The translations under genes were made by a program, and so were the position numbers. From Bacillus sp. FJAT-49736 (GTDB taxonomy: Bacteria; Bacillota; Bacilli; Bacillales; Bacillaceae_C), in contig NZ_JAGYPI010000001.1 of the NCBI RefSeq assembly GCF_018343615.1, positions 1,072,960-1,136,959 on the forward strand: a stretch of DNA of 64,000 nt. The letters run 5' to 3'. Shown piece by piece: positions 1-7,605 of this stretch. Below the pieces are notes generated by a model. The model was not told the DNA's origin. It was given only the letters and a program-made list of their open reading frames with translations, and did not search any database. How positions within the stretch are numbered: position 1 is the first letter of the stretch; every line of letters starts with the position of its first letter.

Positions 1-118
1 TTTATGAAAGCTGGCTTATTGGCTGGAAAGTCATACCCGCAGAGGCTCCATGTCAAACTAGCACGATACAAACAGCTTACATCTTAATAATCACAAAGAC
101 TTAACTTTTTTGTGTCCA
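1..118 (+). mobile_element. Right end of an IS3-family element (second copy of the one at 29759-31171)
   Basis: These bases are identical to 31054-31171, the 3' non-coding tail and right terminal inverted repeat of the complete IS3 element further in. The terminal sequence ends TTGTGTCCA, the complement of the left end TGGACACAA of the complete copy. The rest of this copy lies outside the window. Identity continues for about 20 bp beyond the inverted repeat (to 138), which is unexplained. Confidence 0.85.
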
Positions 119-385
119 AGATATTGACTCAAATCCAATTGAAAATTAAAGGATCTAATGAAGTAAGTTAGGAAGGATAGTTAACCTAATAGAAACCTAT
201 TTTTGTACTAAAGGTGGCCTTAATCGTTAAATGATAAAAATGAGGTGAAATATATCCTTGATTCAAGAGTTAACCACCTTAATATTGTTCTATAGGGGTA
301 ATAAAGTTCGAGAAAAAATATTCATACAATATTAAAAGTTATGATATATTCTGAAGAAGTAAAATCCTTTATGGAGGTATTAAAT
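119..385. other. Intergenic leader with an inverted repeat
   Basis: No convincing gene. The arms AAGGTGG..TTAA (211-223) and TTAACCACCTT (270-280) can pair across about 46 bases. The segment leads into the monooxygenase gene at 386 and probably holds its promoter. Confidence 0.4.
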
Positions 386-718
386 ATGTGCGGACATTCA
401 AAAACTCCTCTACCACCACCACCCTATTACGCAGTGGTATTTACTTCGCAACGAACGGAGGGCGATAGAGGTTATAGCAAAATGGCAGAAAGATTGGAGG
501 AAATGGCTTCACAACAACAAGGATTTTTAGGCATAGAAAGTGCAAGAGATAGTGGATTGGGTATTACTGTTTCATATTGGGAGTCCTTAGATGCAATAAG
601 GAATTGGAAAGAAAATTCATCCCATAAATTTGCACAAGAAAAAGGGAAAGAAGAATGGTATAAAAACTACACTGTTAGGGTCTGTAAGGTTGAGAAGGCA
701 TACTCATTTGAAATGTGA
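386..718 (+). CDS. Antibiotic biosynthesis monooxygenase (ABM) domain protein
   Basis: A 110-residue protein of the small ferredoxin-like alpha/beta barrel type (ABM superfamily). Members are cofactor-free monooxygenases, heme-degrading enzymes or uncharacterised. Visible family features are a hydrophobic first strand (YYAVVFTSQ), a central ESARD strand, VSYWESLDAIRNWK (strand plus helix) and a C-terminal YTVRVCKVE strand. I start at ATG 386 because GGAGG lies 8 bases upstream; an earlier in-frame ATG at 341 lacks a good ribosome site. The N-terminus MCGHSKTPLPPPP is proline rich. The gene stands alone and is followed by a terminator and a dispersed hairpin repeat. Substrate unknown. Confidence 0.75.
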   Translation: MCGHSKTPLPPPPYYAVVFTSQRTEGDRGYSKMAERLEEMASQQQGFLGIESARDSGLGITVSYWESLDAIRNWKENSSHKFAQEKGKEEWYKNYTVRVCKVEKAYSFEM

Positions 719-809
719 ATCATATTATGATAACGGGTGTATAACCGAAACAACGGTAATGTTTTTTCTTATTGAAGTAATGGCTGATTTAGTTGAAGAA
801 AAATAAAAT

Positions 810-833
810 GCCCCTCTTGAAGGGGCTTTCTTC
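810..833 (+). terminator. Rho-independent terminator
   Basis: The arms GCCCCT and AGGGGC form a 6-bp stem followed by TTTCTTC. It lies 90 bp after the monooxygenase gene and immediately before a dispersed hairpin repeat. Confidence 0.7.
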
Positions 834-836
834 ATA

Positions 837-862
837 TTTAACTAAGGGTCAGGATTGTTAAA
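837..862. repeat. Dispersed hairpin repeat, copy A
   Basis: Arms TTTAACTAA and ATTGTTAAA flank GGGTCAG. This is a degenerate member of the family whose best copy is at 25902-25930. It sits between a terminator and the next gene. Confidence 0.5.
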
Positions 863-942
863 GAAGGAACTTAATGTATTTTGTCAACAATAGTGTACAA
901 GGCTTTTTTGAAAAGAAGTAAAATGGAAGGAGTGAAAAAGTT

Positions 943-1386
943 ATGATAAAAAATCATATACCAGTTGATCAATCGGCCAAAAAGTCAAAGAAATCGTCCG
1001 TGGAACAACAAGTAGCAGAATTTATGGACAATCTTGAACACCCCCTGAAAGAAGAAATAGGGGAAGTTAGAAAAATCATTTTAAGTGCTAATAAACAAAT
1101 TAATGAACACATAAAATGGAATGCTCCCAGTTTTCAAGTTGGAAACGAAGACAGGATAACATTTAATCTACATGGAAAAGGATTTTTTCGGCTTATCTTT
1201 CATTGTGGAGCAAAGAAAAAAGATGCTATTGGGCAGGGATATCTATTTGATGATACTACAGGTATATTGGAATGGGTTGCTGGTGACAGAGCTATAGTTA
1301 AATTTACGGATATGAATGATGTGAAAGCTAAGGAAAAAAAACTTACAGAAGTAATAACTAAGTGGATAGAAGTGACAATTTCCTAG
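943..1386 (+). CDS. DUF1801 (YdhG/YdeI-type) protein
   Basis: A 147-residue protein with the DUF1801 fold. Family hallmarks are the helix EFMDNLEHPLKEEIGEVRKI, the motif HIKWNAPSFQV, and RLIFHCGAKKKD. The N-terminal 20 residues are lysine rich. Family members in Bacillus have no settled biochemical role; some are linked to iron or frataxin-like functions. GGAAGGAG precedes the ATG at good spacing. It stands alone between a hairpin-repeat copy and the convergent phosphatase gene. Confidence 0.75.
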   Translation: MIKNHIPVDQSAKKSKKSSVEQQVAEFMDNLEHPLKEEIGEVRKIILSANKQINEHIKWNAPSFQVGNEDRITFNLHGKGFFRLIFHCGAKKKDAIGQGYLFDDTTGILEWVAGDRAIVKFTDMNDVKAKEKKLTEVITKWIEVTIS

Positions 1387-1423
1387 AAAGTAATGCCAAC
1401 CATTGCCTACGGGGGAGATTAAT

Positions 1424-1894
1424 TCAAAAGTATAATTTTTCTTCCCTACATATTTTCTGGAGTAATGCCCGACACCCTGCTGAAATAAGACTATATGTTT
1501 CTTCAAAGTCGCCGGTGTAAAATGGATCGGGTATATCTTTCCTGTCATTGGTCAGGTCTAGCAACCTAATGATCTTTGGATGATTAGGTTTGCCAGTTAT
1601 ACTATAAATATTTTTGATGTTACTCTTGTCCATACCTATAATGTAGTCGAACTTCTCAAAGTCTTCTTTGATTAGTGGGCGTCCCACAAGCCCCTTTGAA
1701 GAGATATTGTATTTCTTTAGAATATCGAGTGTTCCTTTGTGAGGAGGTAAGCCGATTTGCCAAGAACTAGTTGCAGCGGAATCGACTAAGATTATGTCAT
1801 TTAAATTTTCTTGCATGACCATGTCACGAAACAAAGCTTCAGCCATCGGTGAACGGCAAATATTCCCCAGGCATACAAACAAAACGCTAATCAT
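1424..1894 (-). CDS. Low-molecular-weight protein-tyrosine phosphatase (YfkJ-like)
   Basis: A 156-residue cytosolic enzyme that hydrolyses phosphotyrosine. The P-loop CLGNICRSP lies at residues 8-16 (C-x5-R-S signature), and the general-acid loop is the IPDPFYTGDFEETY segment. Length matches the family. I start at MISVLFVCLGN because AAGGAG precedes that ATG; a 48-residue in-frame extension upstream has no family resemblance. It is convergent with the DUF1801 gene and stands alone. The B. subtilis relatives are YfkJ and YwlE; YfkJ is the likelier by overall pattern. Confidence 0.88.
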   Translation of the reverse strand: MISVLFVCLGNICRSPMAEALFRDMVMQENLNDIILVDSAATSSWQIGLPPHKGTLDILKKYNISSKGLVGRPLIKEDFEKFDYIIGMDKSNIKNIYSITGKPNHPKIIRLLDLTNDRKDIPDPFYTGDFEETYSLISAGCRALLQKICREEKLYF

Positions 1895-2094
1895 GTTATT
1901 TACTCCTTTTTTTATCTTATTTTCACAAACACTATTCCATGTACAGAACACCTTATTCGTCATTACAAAATATGTACTACATAGAAATTTGGAACCGCGT
2001 ACGTATTTTATCCATGTTTTATTAGATAATATGGACAAACTAGTAGCCGGTTTTGAGAAAGAGCCAATATCTTGGAGAATTAATTGGTGATTGA

Positions 2095-2350
2095 ATTATG
2101 AGGTGGTATTGCTTCTATATGAATAAGACATTTTTCTTGTTGAAACTAAACAAGCAGTATATTTGTAGGAAGGTTACGATTCCACAGCTATTATTAATGG
2201 TATAATTCTCTATATAAAAAAAGCTGAATTGCAATGATTGTTGTTTTTCGAACTTTTTTTGGCTCAAGAGCATACAGAGCGCCACAAAGTTTATGAAGAG
2301 ATCCTAAAAATATAAACAAAAATCATTTTAATTTACAATTGAGGTAATCC
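2095..2350. other. Intergenic region without a recognisable gene
   Basis: AT-rich sequence between the phosphatase promoter side and the small gene at 2351. I see no open frame of interest and no clear hairpin. Confidence 0.4.
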
Positions 2351-2545
2351 ATGAAGTTATATACACTTAAAAGGAAATTTAATGGATATAAAAAAGGAAC
2401 CCAATTTTACTTGATTGCTGAATCAGAATTTATAGGGGTAAAAGAGTTTGTTTTGAGAACGAAAGATTTAAAGAATAGTATATCGGTCAATGAAACGGAA
2501 CTTCTTAAGAATTTTTTTCAAAAGGGAAATCTTTTTAACGAATAA
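2351..2545 (+). CDS. Small conserved hypothetical protein
   Basis: A 64-residue basic, soluble protein with an ATG preceded by TGAGG. The sequence begins MKLYTLKRKFNGYKKGTQFYL and alternates predicted beta strands with a short C-terminal helix (ETELLKNFFQKG). No catalytic motif is visible. The regular amphipathic pattern and good start support a real gene, but I do not recognise its function. It stands alone in accessory DNA. Confidence 0.55.
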   Translation: MKLYTLKRKFNGYKKGTQFYLIAESEFIGVKEFVLRTKDLKNSISVNETELLKNFFQKGNLFNE

Positions 2546-2830
2546 ATGGTGAAGTACATAGGAGGGATATCAAAGGAGTAGAAGTGGACTTAACGTACAT
2601 AGTACGAACATTTTTTAAAATAAGGAAATAGATTTTTTTAAACTATAAGGAGCGATTGTTAGTCTGATTGTCTTGTTGTGTGATAAAGGGGTAGGTTTCC
2701 TCAATAGGAATACAGATACTTTCAAATTTATTTTTGAATAGTGAATGAAAGCTCTGTAAATTGTTAATCAATATGTTATACTAAGATGAACCTTTAAAGC
2801 TAGAATCATTTTACAGTACCTGTTTTTAGA

Positions 2831-2860
2831 TTCCTACTCGATCGTTGGGTAGGTTTTTTT
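2831..2860 (+). terminator. Terminator-like hairpin
   Basis: CCTACTC pairs with GGGTAGG across a short loop and is followed by seven T residues. No gene ends directly before it, so it may end a short transcript or leader from the 2550-2830 region. Confidence 0.45.
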
Positions 2861-2888
2861 ATTTGAGAATAATCAAGAAATAGATAAA

Positions 2889-2918
2889 AAAACAGGCTCT
2901 ATAAATAGGGCCTGTTTT
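2889..2918 (-). terminator. Terminator of the cold-shock gene
   Basis: AAACAGGC and GCCTGTTT form a stem downstream of the minus-strand cold-shock gene, with A residues on the plus strand giving a U-run on the transcript. Confidence 0.7.
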
Positions 2919-2935
2919 CATAAGCAATATCCAGA

Positions 2936-3136
2936 TTAAGCTTTTTGAACGTTAGCTGCTTGCTCTCCACGAGGTCCTTGCTCAACATCAAATGTTACTT
3001 TTTGACCTTCGTCTAAAGATTTGAAACCTTCACTTTGGATAGCTGAGAAGTGTACGAATACGTCGCCTCCATTAGCACGCTCGATAAAACCAAAACCTTT
3101 TTCTGAATTAAACCATTTAACTGTACCTTGTTCCAT
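2936..3136 (-). CDS. Cold-shock protein, CspA family
   Basis: A 66-residue single cold-shock domain (OB fold), a cytosolic RNA/ssDNA chaperone. RNP1 is KGFGFI and RNP2 is VFVHFS, both intact; [14 protein letters not shown] is the family start. AGGAGG precedes the ATG. The gene is monocistronic with its own terminator. The long leader (about 100 bases) before the ATG is typical of cold-shock mRNAs controlled at the RNA level. It resembles B. subtilis CspB, CspC and CspD equally, so no letter is assigned. Confidence 0.95.
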   Translation of the reverse strand: MEQGTVKWFNSEKGFGFIERANGGDVFVHFSAIQSEGFKSLDEGQKVTFDVEQGPRGEQAANVQKA

Positions 3137-3453
3137 TATTGTTTCCTCCTAGTGTGTTACCACACAATGTATTACTATCCTTGCCCAAAGTGATCATCAA
3201 GACGAAAAGTCGACACTTATACTATCCTTTACACCGAACAAAAATAATTCACTTCCTATCATAACAGAAAATCGAAAAACATGCAAACTCTTGGGGCTTG
3301 AATTGTATTTTTTTATTAATATGTACTTGTACTTAAGGGATATTTGGATAGGTTAGCGAAAATTGCGGTTGGAATTATAACATCGTAGAAGCTTGTAGGA
3401 ATAGAAAAAATGGTTTACCCCTTTTAGGGAGTGTAAATAATGTTTGAAAGTAT
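3137..3453. other. Leader and promoter region of the cold-shock gene
   Basis: On the minus strand the leader holds a small dyad (GTGTGG..CACAC type) just before AGGAGG, and a TATAAG-like -10 near 3215. Upstream to 3453 is AT-rich with no gene visible. Confidence 0.35.
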
Positions 3454-3642
3454 TTGAGATATTATTTACAAGGAAGTAGTCGAGTTATTTGTGCCATTGA
3501 TTGTTCTTTCACAAATGAAAATAATTTAAATCAATGGAGCAGCCGGAAAATTGTTTTAGAGCTTTTAGGAGAAAAAGTAATTGGACCCTTTAAATATATT
3601 TCAGGATACTCCTTAATCATAGAAAAAATAGCGGGCATATAA
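3454..3642 (+). CDS. Possible small hypothetical protein
   Basis: An open frame of 62 codons with a TTG start and a weak ribosome site. The product would contain CAIDCSFTNENNLNQW and a hydrophobic C-terminus (GYSLIIEKIAGI). I do not recognise it. It could be the remnant of a longer gene because the start context is poor. Confidence 0.25.
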   Translation: MRYYLQGSSRVICAIDCSFTNENNLNQWSSRKIVLELLGEKVIGPFKYISGYSLIIEKIAGI

Positions 3643-3685
3643 TCATCCAGCATTCTATAGGAGAAATTGTTAATTCAGAATTTAA

Positions 3686-3781
3686 GTGACAATAACCATT
3701 ATTGGACTTTTTTTCACATTCGTATGGGGAGGTGTGGTAGGATATTGTTTATTGCAAGATAATTGGTTAATAACCGAGTGA
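3686..3781 (+). CDS. Possible 31-residue membrane peptide
   Basis: A GTG-started frame encodes a peptide with one transmembrane segment (IIGLFFTFVWGGVVGYCLL) followed by a short polar tail. There is no strong Shine-Dalgarno. It lies just upstream of the DUF3934 gene. The composition suggests a real single-pass micropeptide, but chance is possible. Confidence 0.3.
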   Translation: MTITIIGLFFTFVWGGVVGYCLLQDNWLITE

Positions 3782-3838
3782 AATGACTAAAACAAACTCG
3801 TTAGGTAAATCAACTTAGAATAATAATGGAGTGATTTT

Positions 3839-3997
3839 ATGAGTAAAGCTAAAGGAAAAGGCGGTACAGGGAGAGGAACAGACAAGAAGGGGTGGAATCG
3901 TTGGCAAGCGAGTACAAACAAAAAAAAGAGTGCAAAACCATATAAAAGTAAAGGTACAAAAAAAGTTTCTACAAATGACACCACGAGCAATAGTTAA
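3839..3997 (+). CDS. DUF3934 family small basic protein
   Basis: A 52-residue, very basic, glycine-rich protein. It starts MSKAKGKGGTGRGTDKKGWN and continues with RWQASTN and AKPYKSKGTKK, which is the Bacillus DUF3934 pattern. GGAG precedes the ATG. Function is unknown; the charge suggests nucleic-acid binding. A terminator and a hairpin-repeat copy follow directly. Confidence 0.7.
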   Translation: MSKAKGKGGTGRGTDKKGWNRWQASTNKKKSAKPYKSKGTKKVSTNDTTSNS

Positions 3998-4068
3998 GGT
4001 CTCTTATCCAATATTTAGATGATTGTGGAATAAATACAGCATACGAGCTACCTATGAGCAGATTAACG

Positions 4069-4092
4069 GCTGCCTGTTTAGGGAGCTTTTTT
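4069..4092 (+). terminator. Rho-independent terminator
   Basis: The arms GCTGCCT and AGGGAGC (one mismatch) are followed by TTTTTT. It serves the DUF3934 gene, and hairpin-repeat copy B abuts it. Confidence 0.6.
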
Positions 4093-4095
4093 CTT

Positions 4096-4127
4096 TTTGA
4101 GTTTACGGGACAGGATAGTTTAATAAG
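4096..4127. repeat. Dispersed hairpin repeat, copy B
   Basis: The core ACGGGACAGGATAGTTTAA matches the family pattern (ACGGGGCAG then TTAGTT). It follows a terminator and precedes the CBO0543 gene. Confidence 0.5.
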
Positions 4128-4252
4128 AAATCATGCCTTATTGTGATTGACCTATTTATTAAAACCATGAATTATCTCAACAGTTTTTTTTAAAACTTCA
4201 AAAGAAGAATATTCCTTTTTCATGAGTGACAGAATAAAAACAAAAAATTGGA

Positions 4253-4774
4253 ATGAGCATTGAATATATGTTCTTATTTTTAGTGGTAACAATTCAGGCT
4301 ATTGTTGCATGGTGGTGGGGGGATTGGAAAAACTGGAATAAATATCAGTCCACCATATTATATTTTATTACTTTTGACTTACTTTATAATTTTCTTTGCT
4401 ATAACTTCATAATGTGGGAATACGAACCATCTTTCATCTTCCCAAACCACACTTTATTCAATATTTTTGTAATGTTTATTTCTTATCCATCTATTGTTTT
4501 AATTTATTTGGGGAATTTCCCCATGAAACGAAAATTTCAATTTTTGTGGATTTCCTTCTGGTCGTTATTTCTTTTATTGCTGGAAATTTTGAGTTTAAAA
4601 ATATTTAGAGAAGTAACTAACCATCATGGTTGGAATCTTATAGTGAATTATATTTTTTATATACTAATATTTTATATGTTACGACTTCACTACAAGAAAC
4701 CATTGTTGACATATGGATTGTCTAAATTAGCAACCACCGTACTGTTATTAATTTTAAGGTACCAATTTCGGTAA
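4253..4774 (+). CDS. CBO0543-like integral membrane protein
   Basis: A 173-residue protein with about five transmembrane helices: residues 3-20, 32-50, 65-90, 96-114 and 130-150. The aromatic motif AWWWGDWKNW near residue 18 and DLLYNFLCYNFIMWEYEPS are typical of the CBO0543 family found in spore formers. Function is unknown. The ribosome site is weak (GGAATG). It is flanked on both sides by dispersed hairpin repeats, so it is a clean single-gene unit. Confidence 0.65.
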   Translation: MSIEYMFLFLVVTIQAIVAWWWGDWKNWNKYQSTILYFITFDLLYNFLCYNFIMWEYEPSFIFPNHTLFNIFVMFISYPSIVLIYLGNFPMKRKFQFLWISFWSLFLLLLEILSLKIFREVTNHHGWNLIVNYIFYILIFYMLRLHYKKPLLTYGLSKLATTVLLLILRYQFR

Positions 4775-4804
4775 TGAAGTGACTATGTTTTCTTATTCAA
4801 CTTT

Positions 4805-4880
4805 AGGGGGCAAGAGTTGAAGATCCAGCTGCCAATTTGGTGGCTTTTTTTATTCGACTAAAAGGGAAGTTTAGTACAAC
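4805..4880. repeat. Dispersed hairpin repeat, composite copy C with internal terminator
   Basis: A GGGGGCAAGAGTTGAAGATC half, then a hairpin with arms AGCTGCCAA and TTTGGTGGCT and seven T residues, then the second half ATTCGACTAAAAGGGAAG followed by TTTAGTAC. The same three-part layout occurs at 31388-31472 and 33716-33792. The hairpin probably terminates the gene ending at 4774. Confidence 0.6.
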
Positions 4881-4940
4881 AAGAAAATAACATTCTTTTG
4901 TCACATATGATTTCATGAACTTAAAAAAGGGGGAGTTAAT

Positions 4941-4991
4941 ATGCGTACCATAAAACAGAAATACAAATCCAACCATCAAACGTATAAGTAG
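4941..4991 (+). CDS. Possible 16-residue peptide or truncated gene start
   Basis: A strong ribosome site (AAGGGGGAG) stands 6 bases before an ATG that opens only 16 codons, MRTIKQKYKSNHQTYK. The signal is stronger than the product warrants. It may be a leader peptide or the 5' stub of a lost gene. It lies between repeat copy C and the TetR gene. Confidence 0.3.
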   Translation: MRTIKQKYKSNHQTYK

Positions 4992-5114
4992 TAATCCTAA
5001 GTCTGCATCATCTCACACCAAAAATAAGACTCTATTCCTTTTAATTCTCTAAAAATCTGAATTCAAGCTTATGTAGTCTAAAATTGTATTATTAAGTACG
5101 AATAGGAATTTTTA

Positions 5115-5131
5115 TTGACTAATCAGTCCAA
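5115..5131. promoter_or_regulatory. TetR-type operator 1
   Basis: The dyad TTGACT AATC AGTCCAA lies 40 bp before the regulator start. It matches three more sites upstream of the MFS gene and so implies autoregulation. Confidence 0.65.
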
Positions 5132-5171
5132 AAAGGTTAATATATTTTTCAGAAAGGGGGTGGGGAAGCAT

Positions 5172-5753
5172 TTGGCAAGAAATAAAGAATTTGATCCATC
5201 TATTGTGCTACGTAAATCCATGGAAATTTTCGGACATTATGGCTATGAAGGTACTTCACTGCAAAATTTACTAGATGGTTTAGGAATAGCACGCCAAAGT
5301 TTATACGACACATATGGGACGAAAAGGGATTTGTTTATTTCTGCAGTAACACATTATATAAATGAAAAAAGTGCTACTGTTATATCGAAATTGGGGAGCT
5401 CTGGATCAGTAAAAGTAGCTATTAGTGAAATTTTTTATGAGGGAATAAACGTCTTAAAGGATGATGTAAAACGTAAAGAGTGCTTTATTATGGATAGTGC
5501 TATTGCTCAAATACCTCATGATCCGGAAATCGCAGAGTTTTTCAATAAAGATCTAAAACGTTTAGATGAAGCTTTCTATAAAGCATTGGTACGGGCTCAA
5601 GAACAAGGTGAAATTGAGATGCAAAAAGATATAGTTGCTTTGGCTAATTATCTAAATTACTCAAGATATTCATTGACTCAGATAGCTAAGTTATCATCGG
5701 ATCCTAGTGAATTAGATGTTTTTGTTTCTGTTATTCTCTCGGCATTAGAATAA
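5172..5753 (+). CDS. TetR/AcrR family transcriptional regulator
   Basis: A 193-residue repressor. The N-terminal helix-turn-helix is at about residues 10-55 (MEIFGHYGYEGTSLQNLLDG, then GIARQSLYDTYGTKRDLF); the remainder is the ligand-binding helical domain. I choose TTG 5172 because AAAGGGGGTGG lies 9 bases ahead; a TTG at 5115 would overlap the operator. It probably represses itself and the MFS exporter at 5939, since the same GACT/AGTC dyad is present before both. The arrangement resembles LmrA/LmrB-type drug-efflux control in B. subtilis. Inducer unknown. Confidence 0.85.
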   Translation: MARNKEFDPSIVLRKSMEIFGHYGYEGTSLQNLLDGLGIARQSLYDTYGTKRDLFISAVTHYINEKSATVISKLGSSGSVKVAISEIFYEGINVLKDDVKRKECFIMDSAIAQIPHDPEIAEFFNKDLKRLDEAFYKALVRAQEQGEIEMQKDIVALANYLNYSRYSLTQIAKLSSDPSELDVFVSVILSALE

Positions 5754-5794
5754 AGTGGAGCTTATGAAAAGGCTTCATTCTCTTTTGAATATTT

Positions 5795-5916
5795 TTGACT
5801 ATTTAGTCCAAAAACTATTTTAGGTAGATTGTTTTTAATACTTTTTTTATTTAAATTATAGACCGTTTGGTCTAAAAAGGATGTTTTTTATTATATATTG
5901 TAGACTGTTTGGTCTG
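5795..5916. promoter_or_regulatory. Three TetR-type operators upstream of the MFS exporter
   Basis: The dyads are at 5795-5810 (TTGACT ATTT AGTCCA), 5859-5874 (TAGACC GTTT GGTCTA, perfect arms) and 5901-5916 (TAGACT GTTT GGTCTG). All keep 6-base arms around a 4-base centre like the site at 5115-5131. The spacing of about 64 and 42 bp suggests cooperative or multi-site repression. Confidence 0.75.
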
Positions 5917-5938
5917 AAAAGAAGGGAAGATATATTGA

Positions 5939-7363
5939 ATGAAAGTAAATAAATCTAAGGGGTTAGCTCTAACTCTATTAGCTGTATCTCAGTTGATATT
6001 AGCACTCGATTACACGATTGTTTTTGTTGGTTTACCATCTATTGCTGAAGGATTAGGCTTTTCTGCAAATTCGTTGCAATGGGTAGTAAGTGCATTTTCT
6101 CTAGTTTATGGGGGATTATTACTTATTGGAGGAAGATTGTCGGATTTAGTGGGAAGAAGAAAAATGTTTATAATAGCAACCGCATTATTCGGTTTAGGAT
6201 CTTTACTTGGTGGTTTAGCAAATTCTGATACGATGCTTATTATAGCAAGAGGAATTCAAGGACTAGGTGGGGCATTACTATCTCCGGCAACCTTATCATT
6301 GATTATGTCAAATTTTGAGGAAGGAAAAGAACGAAACCGTGCAATGGCGGTATGGTCAGCAATGGGAGGAGTAGGTTTATCACTTGGTTTATTGCTAGGT
6401 GGAGTGTTAACAAATTATTTGGGATGGGAAGCAATTTTCTTAGTAAATGTACCCATTGCAGTTCTAGTTCTTATATTGGCTCCATTTGCTCTTCAAGAAA
6501 GTAAAGTAACGTTAACTACGCGTCATTATGATGTATCTGGAACGATTTCAGTGACAGCAGGAATGATTTTAGTAGTTTATTATCTAATTCAATCCCCAGT
6601 TCAGGGCTGGACAAATCAATCAACAATCATTCCTGGGATTATAGGATTTTGTTTACTAGTATTGTTTGTCATTATTGAAAAACGTTCGAGCAACCCATTA
6701 ATTCCATCTAGTTTGATTCGCAAACGTACTTTAGTCAGCGCTACTATCAGTGCAGCATTGTTTGCTGCATCTTTTGGAACACTTTACTACTTTTTGACTC
6801 TGTACACGCAACAAGTAATGCATTTCTCTGCCGTTCAATCAGGAGTAAGCTTCCTTCCTTTAACACTTAGTGTTTTATTGGGTTCGAAGTTTATTAACAA
6901 AATGATTAATTCAATAGGGATTCCTGGTACAATGGGCACTGGAATGGGACTTGGAGCTCTAGGATTTATAATTCTTACCCAATTAACTGTGCATGGGTCT
7001 ATTTGGGCAATGATAATAGGTACTATTGTTGTAGGCTTCGGTCAATCATTTGTATTTACTACAATGTATATTGCTGCTAGTTTAGGTATTGAAATGAAAG
7101 AACAAGGGGTTGCATCTGCTATTATAAATACAGGTCAACAAATTGGTTCTGCAGTAGGGTTGGCTGTTGTTATGGCAATAGTCTCAGCTGTCTTTAATAC
7201 CAGTGGATCATTAGAAGAAATGGGAAGCGTTTTATTGACCGATGCTGTCAATCTGGCACTGATTATGGAAGCTGTAATTGCCTTGATGGGACTATTAGTA
7301 GCATTTACTTTAAGACAAAGGAAAGCTTCTTCAACGGTTACATATAAATCATTAGATAAATAG
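5939..7363 (+). CDS. MFS drug exporter, 14-TM DHA2 family (EmrB/LmrB type)
   Basis: A 474-residue proton-coupled efflux pump of the cytoplasmic membrane. DHA2 signatures are LALDYTIVFVGLPSI in helix 1 (motif D1-like), GGRLSDLVGRRKMF in loop 2-3 (motif A), ARGIQGLGGALLSPA in helix 4 (motif B) and MGGVGLSLGLLLGGVL in helix 5 (antiporter motif C). About 14 helices are visible. GAAGGGAAG precedes the ATG. It follows the TetR regulator in the same direction with its own three operators, so it is inducible. Likely substrates are hydrophobic antibiotics or biocides. Confidence 0.9.
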   Translation: MKVNKSKGLALTLLAVSQLILALDYTIVFVGLPSIAEGLGFSANSLQWVVSAFSLVYGGLLLIGGRLSDLVGRRKMFIIATALFGLGSLLGGLANSDTMLIIARGIQGLGGALLSPATLSLIMSNFEEGKERNRAMAVWSAMGGVGLSLGLLLGGVLTNYLGWEAIFLVNVPIAVLVLILAPFALQESKVTLTTRHYDVSGTISVTAGMILVVYYLIQSPVQGWTNQSTIIPGIIGFCLLVLFVIIEKRSSNPLIPSSLIRKRTLVSATISAALFAASFGTLYYFLTLYTQQVMHFSAVQSGVSFLPLTLSVLLGSKFINKMINSIGIPGTMGTGMGLGALGFIILTQLTVHGSIWAMIIGTIVVGFGQSFVFTTMYIAASLGIEMKEQGVASAIINTGQQIGSAVGLAVVMAIVSAVFNTSGSLEEMGSVLLTDAVNLALIMEAVIALMGLLVAFTLRQRKASSTVTYKSLDK

Positions 7364-7403
7364 GCTATTAATTCTAGCTTATACACCTAACCTTAATATT
7401 AAA

Positions 7404-7475
7404 ACCAGTTAATAGTTTGTCAACATTATCCCATAAAAACTTAAAAAAGTTCATGATGGCAGGTTAGCTTAAGAA
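7404..7475. repeat. Diverged repeat shared with 32095-32150, followed by hairpin-repeat copy D
   Basis: ACCAG(T/C)TAATAGTTTGTCAACATT and the next 30 bases match 32095-32150 with several differences. It runs into GGCAGGTTAGCTTAAG, a half copy of the dispersed hairpin repeat. The shared part includes TTGTCA and an AT-rich -10-like stretch, so it could be a repeated promoter segment. Confidence 0.5.
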
Positions 7476-7605
7476 GAAACCTTTTGTATATATGGAAATG
7501 ATTTTTGCCCCAAAAGAAGCTAAATAATTCTTATTCTGCTATAATAGTTGGAAGAGTCAGAAAAGAGTTGAAATCTTATAAAGTAATAAAACAGGAGTTG
7601 TTGGA

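Noticed and set aside
1794-2090. Plus-strand 98-codon gene
   Set aside because: It is antisense to the tyrosine phosphatase gene and its promoter region.
2546-2830. Additional small gene before the hairpin at 2831
   Set aside because: No frame with a ribosome site or protein-like composition was found; I see only AT-rich intergenic sequence.
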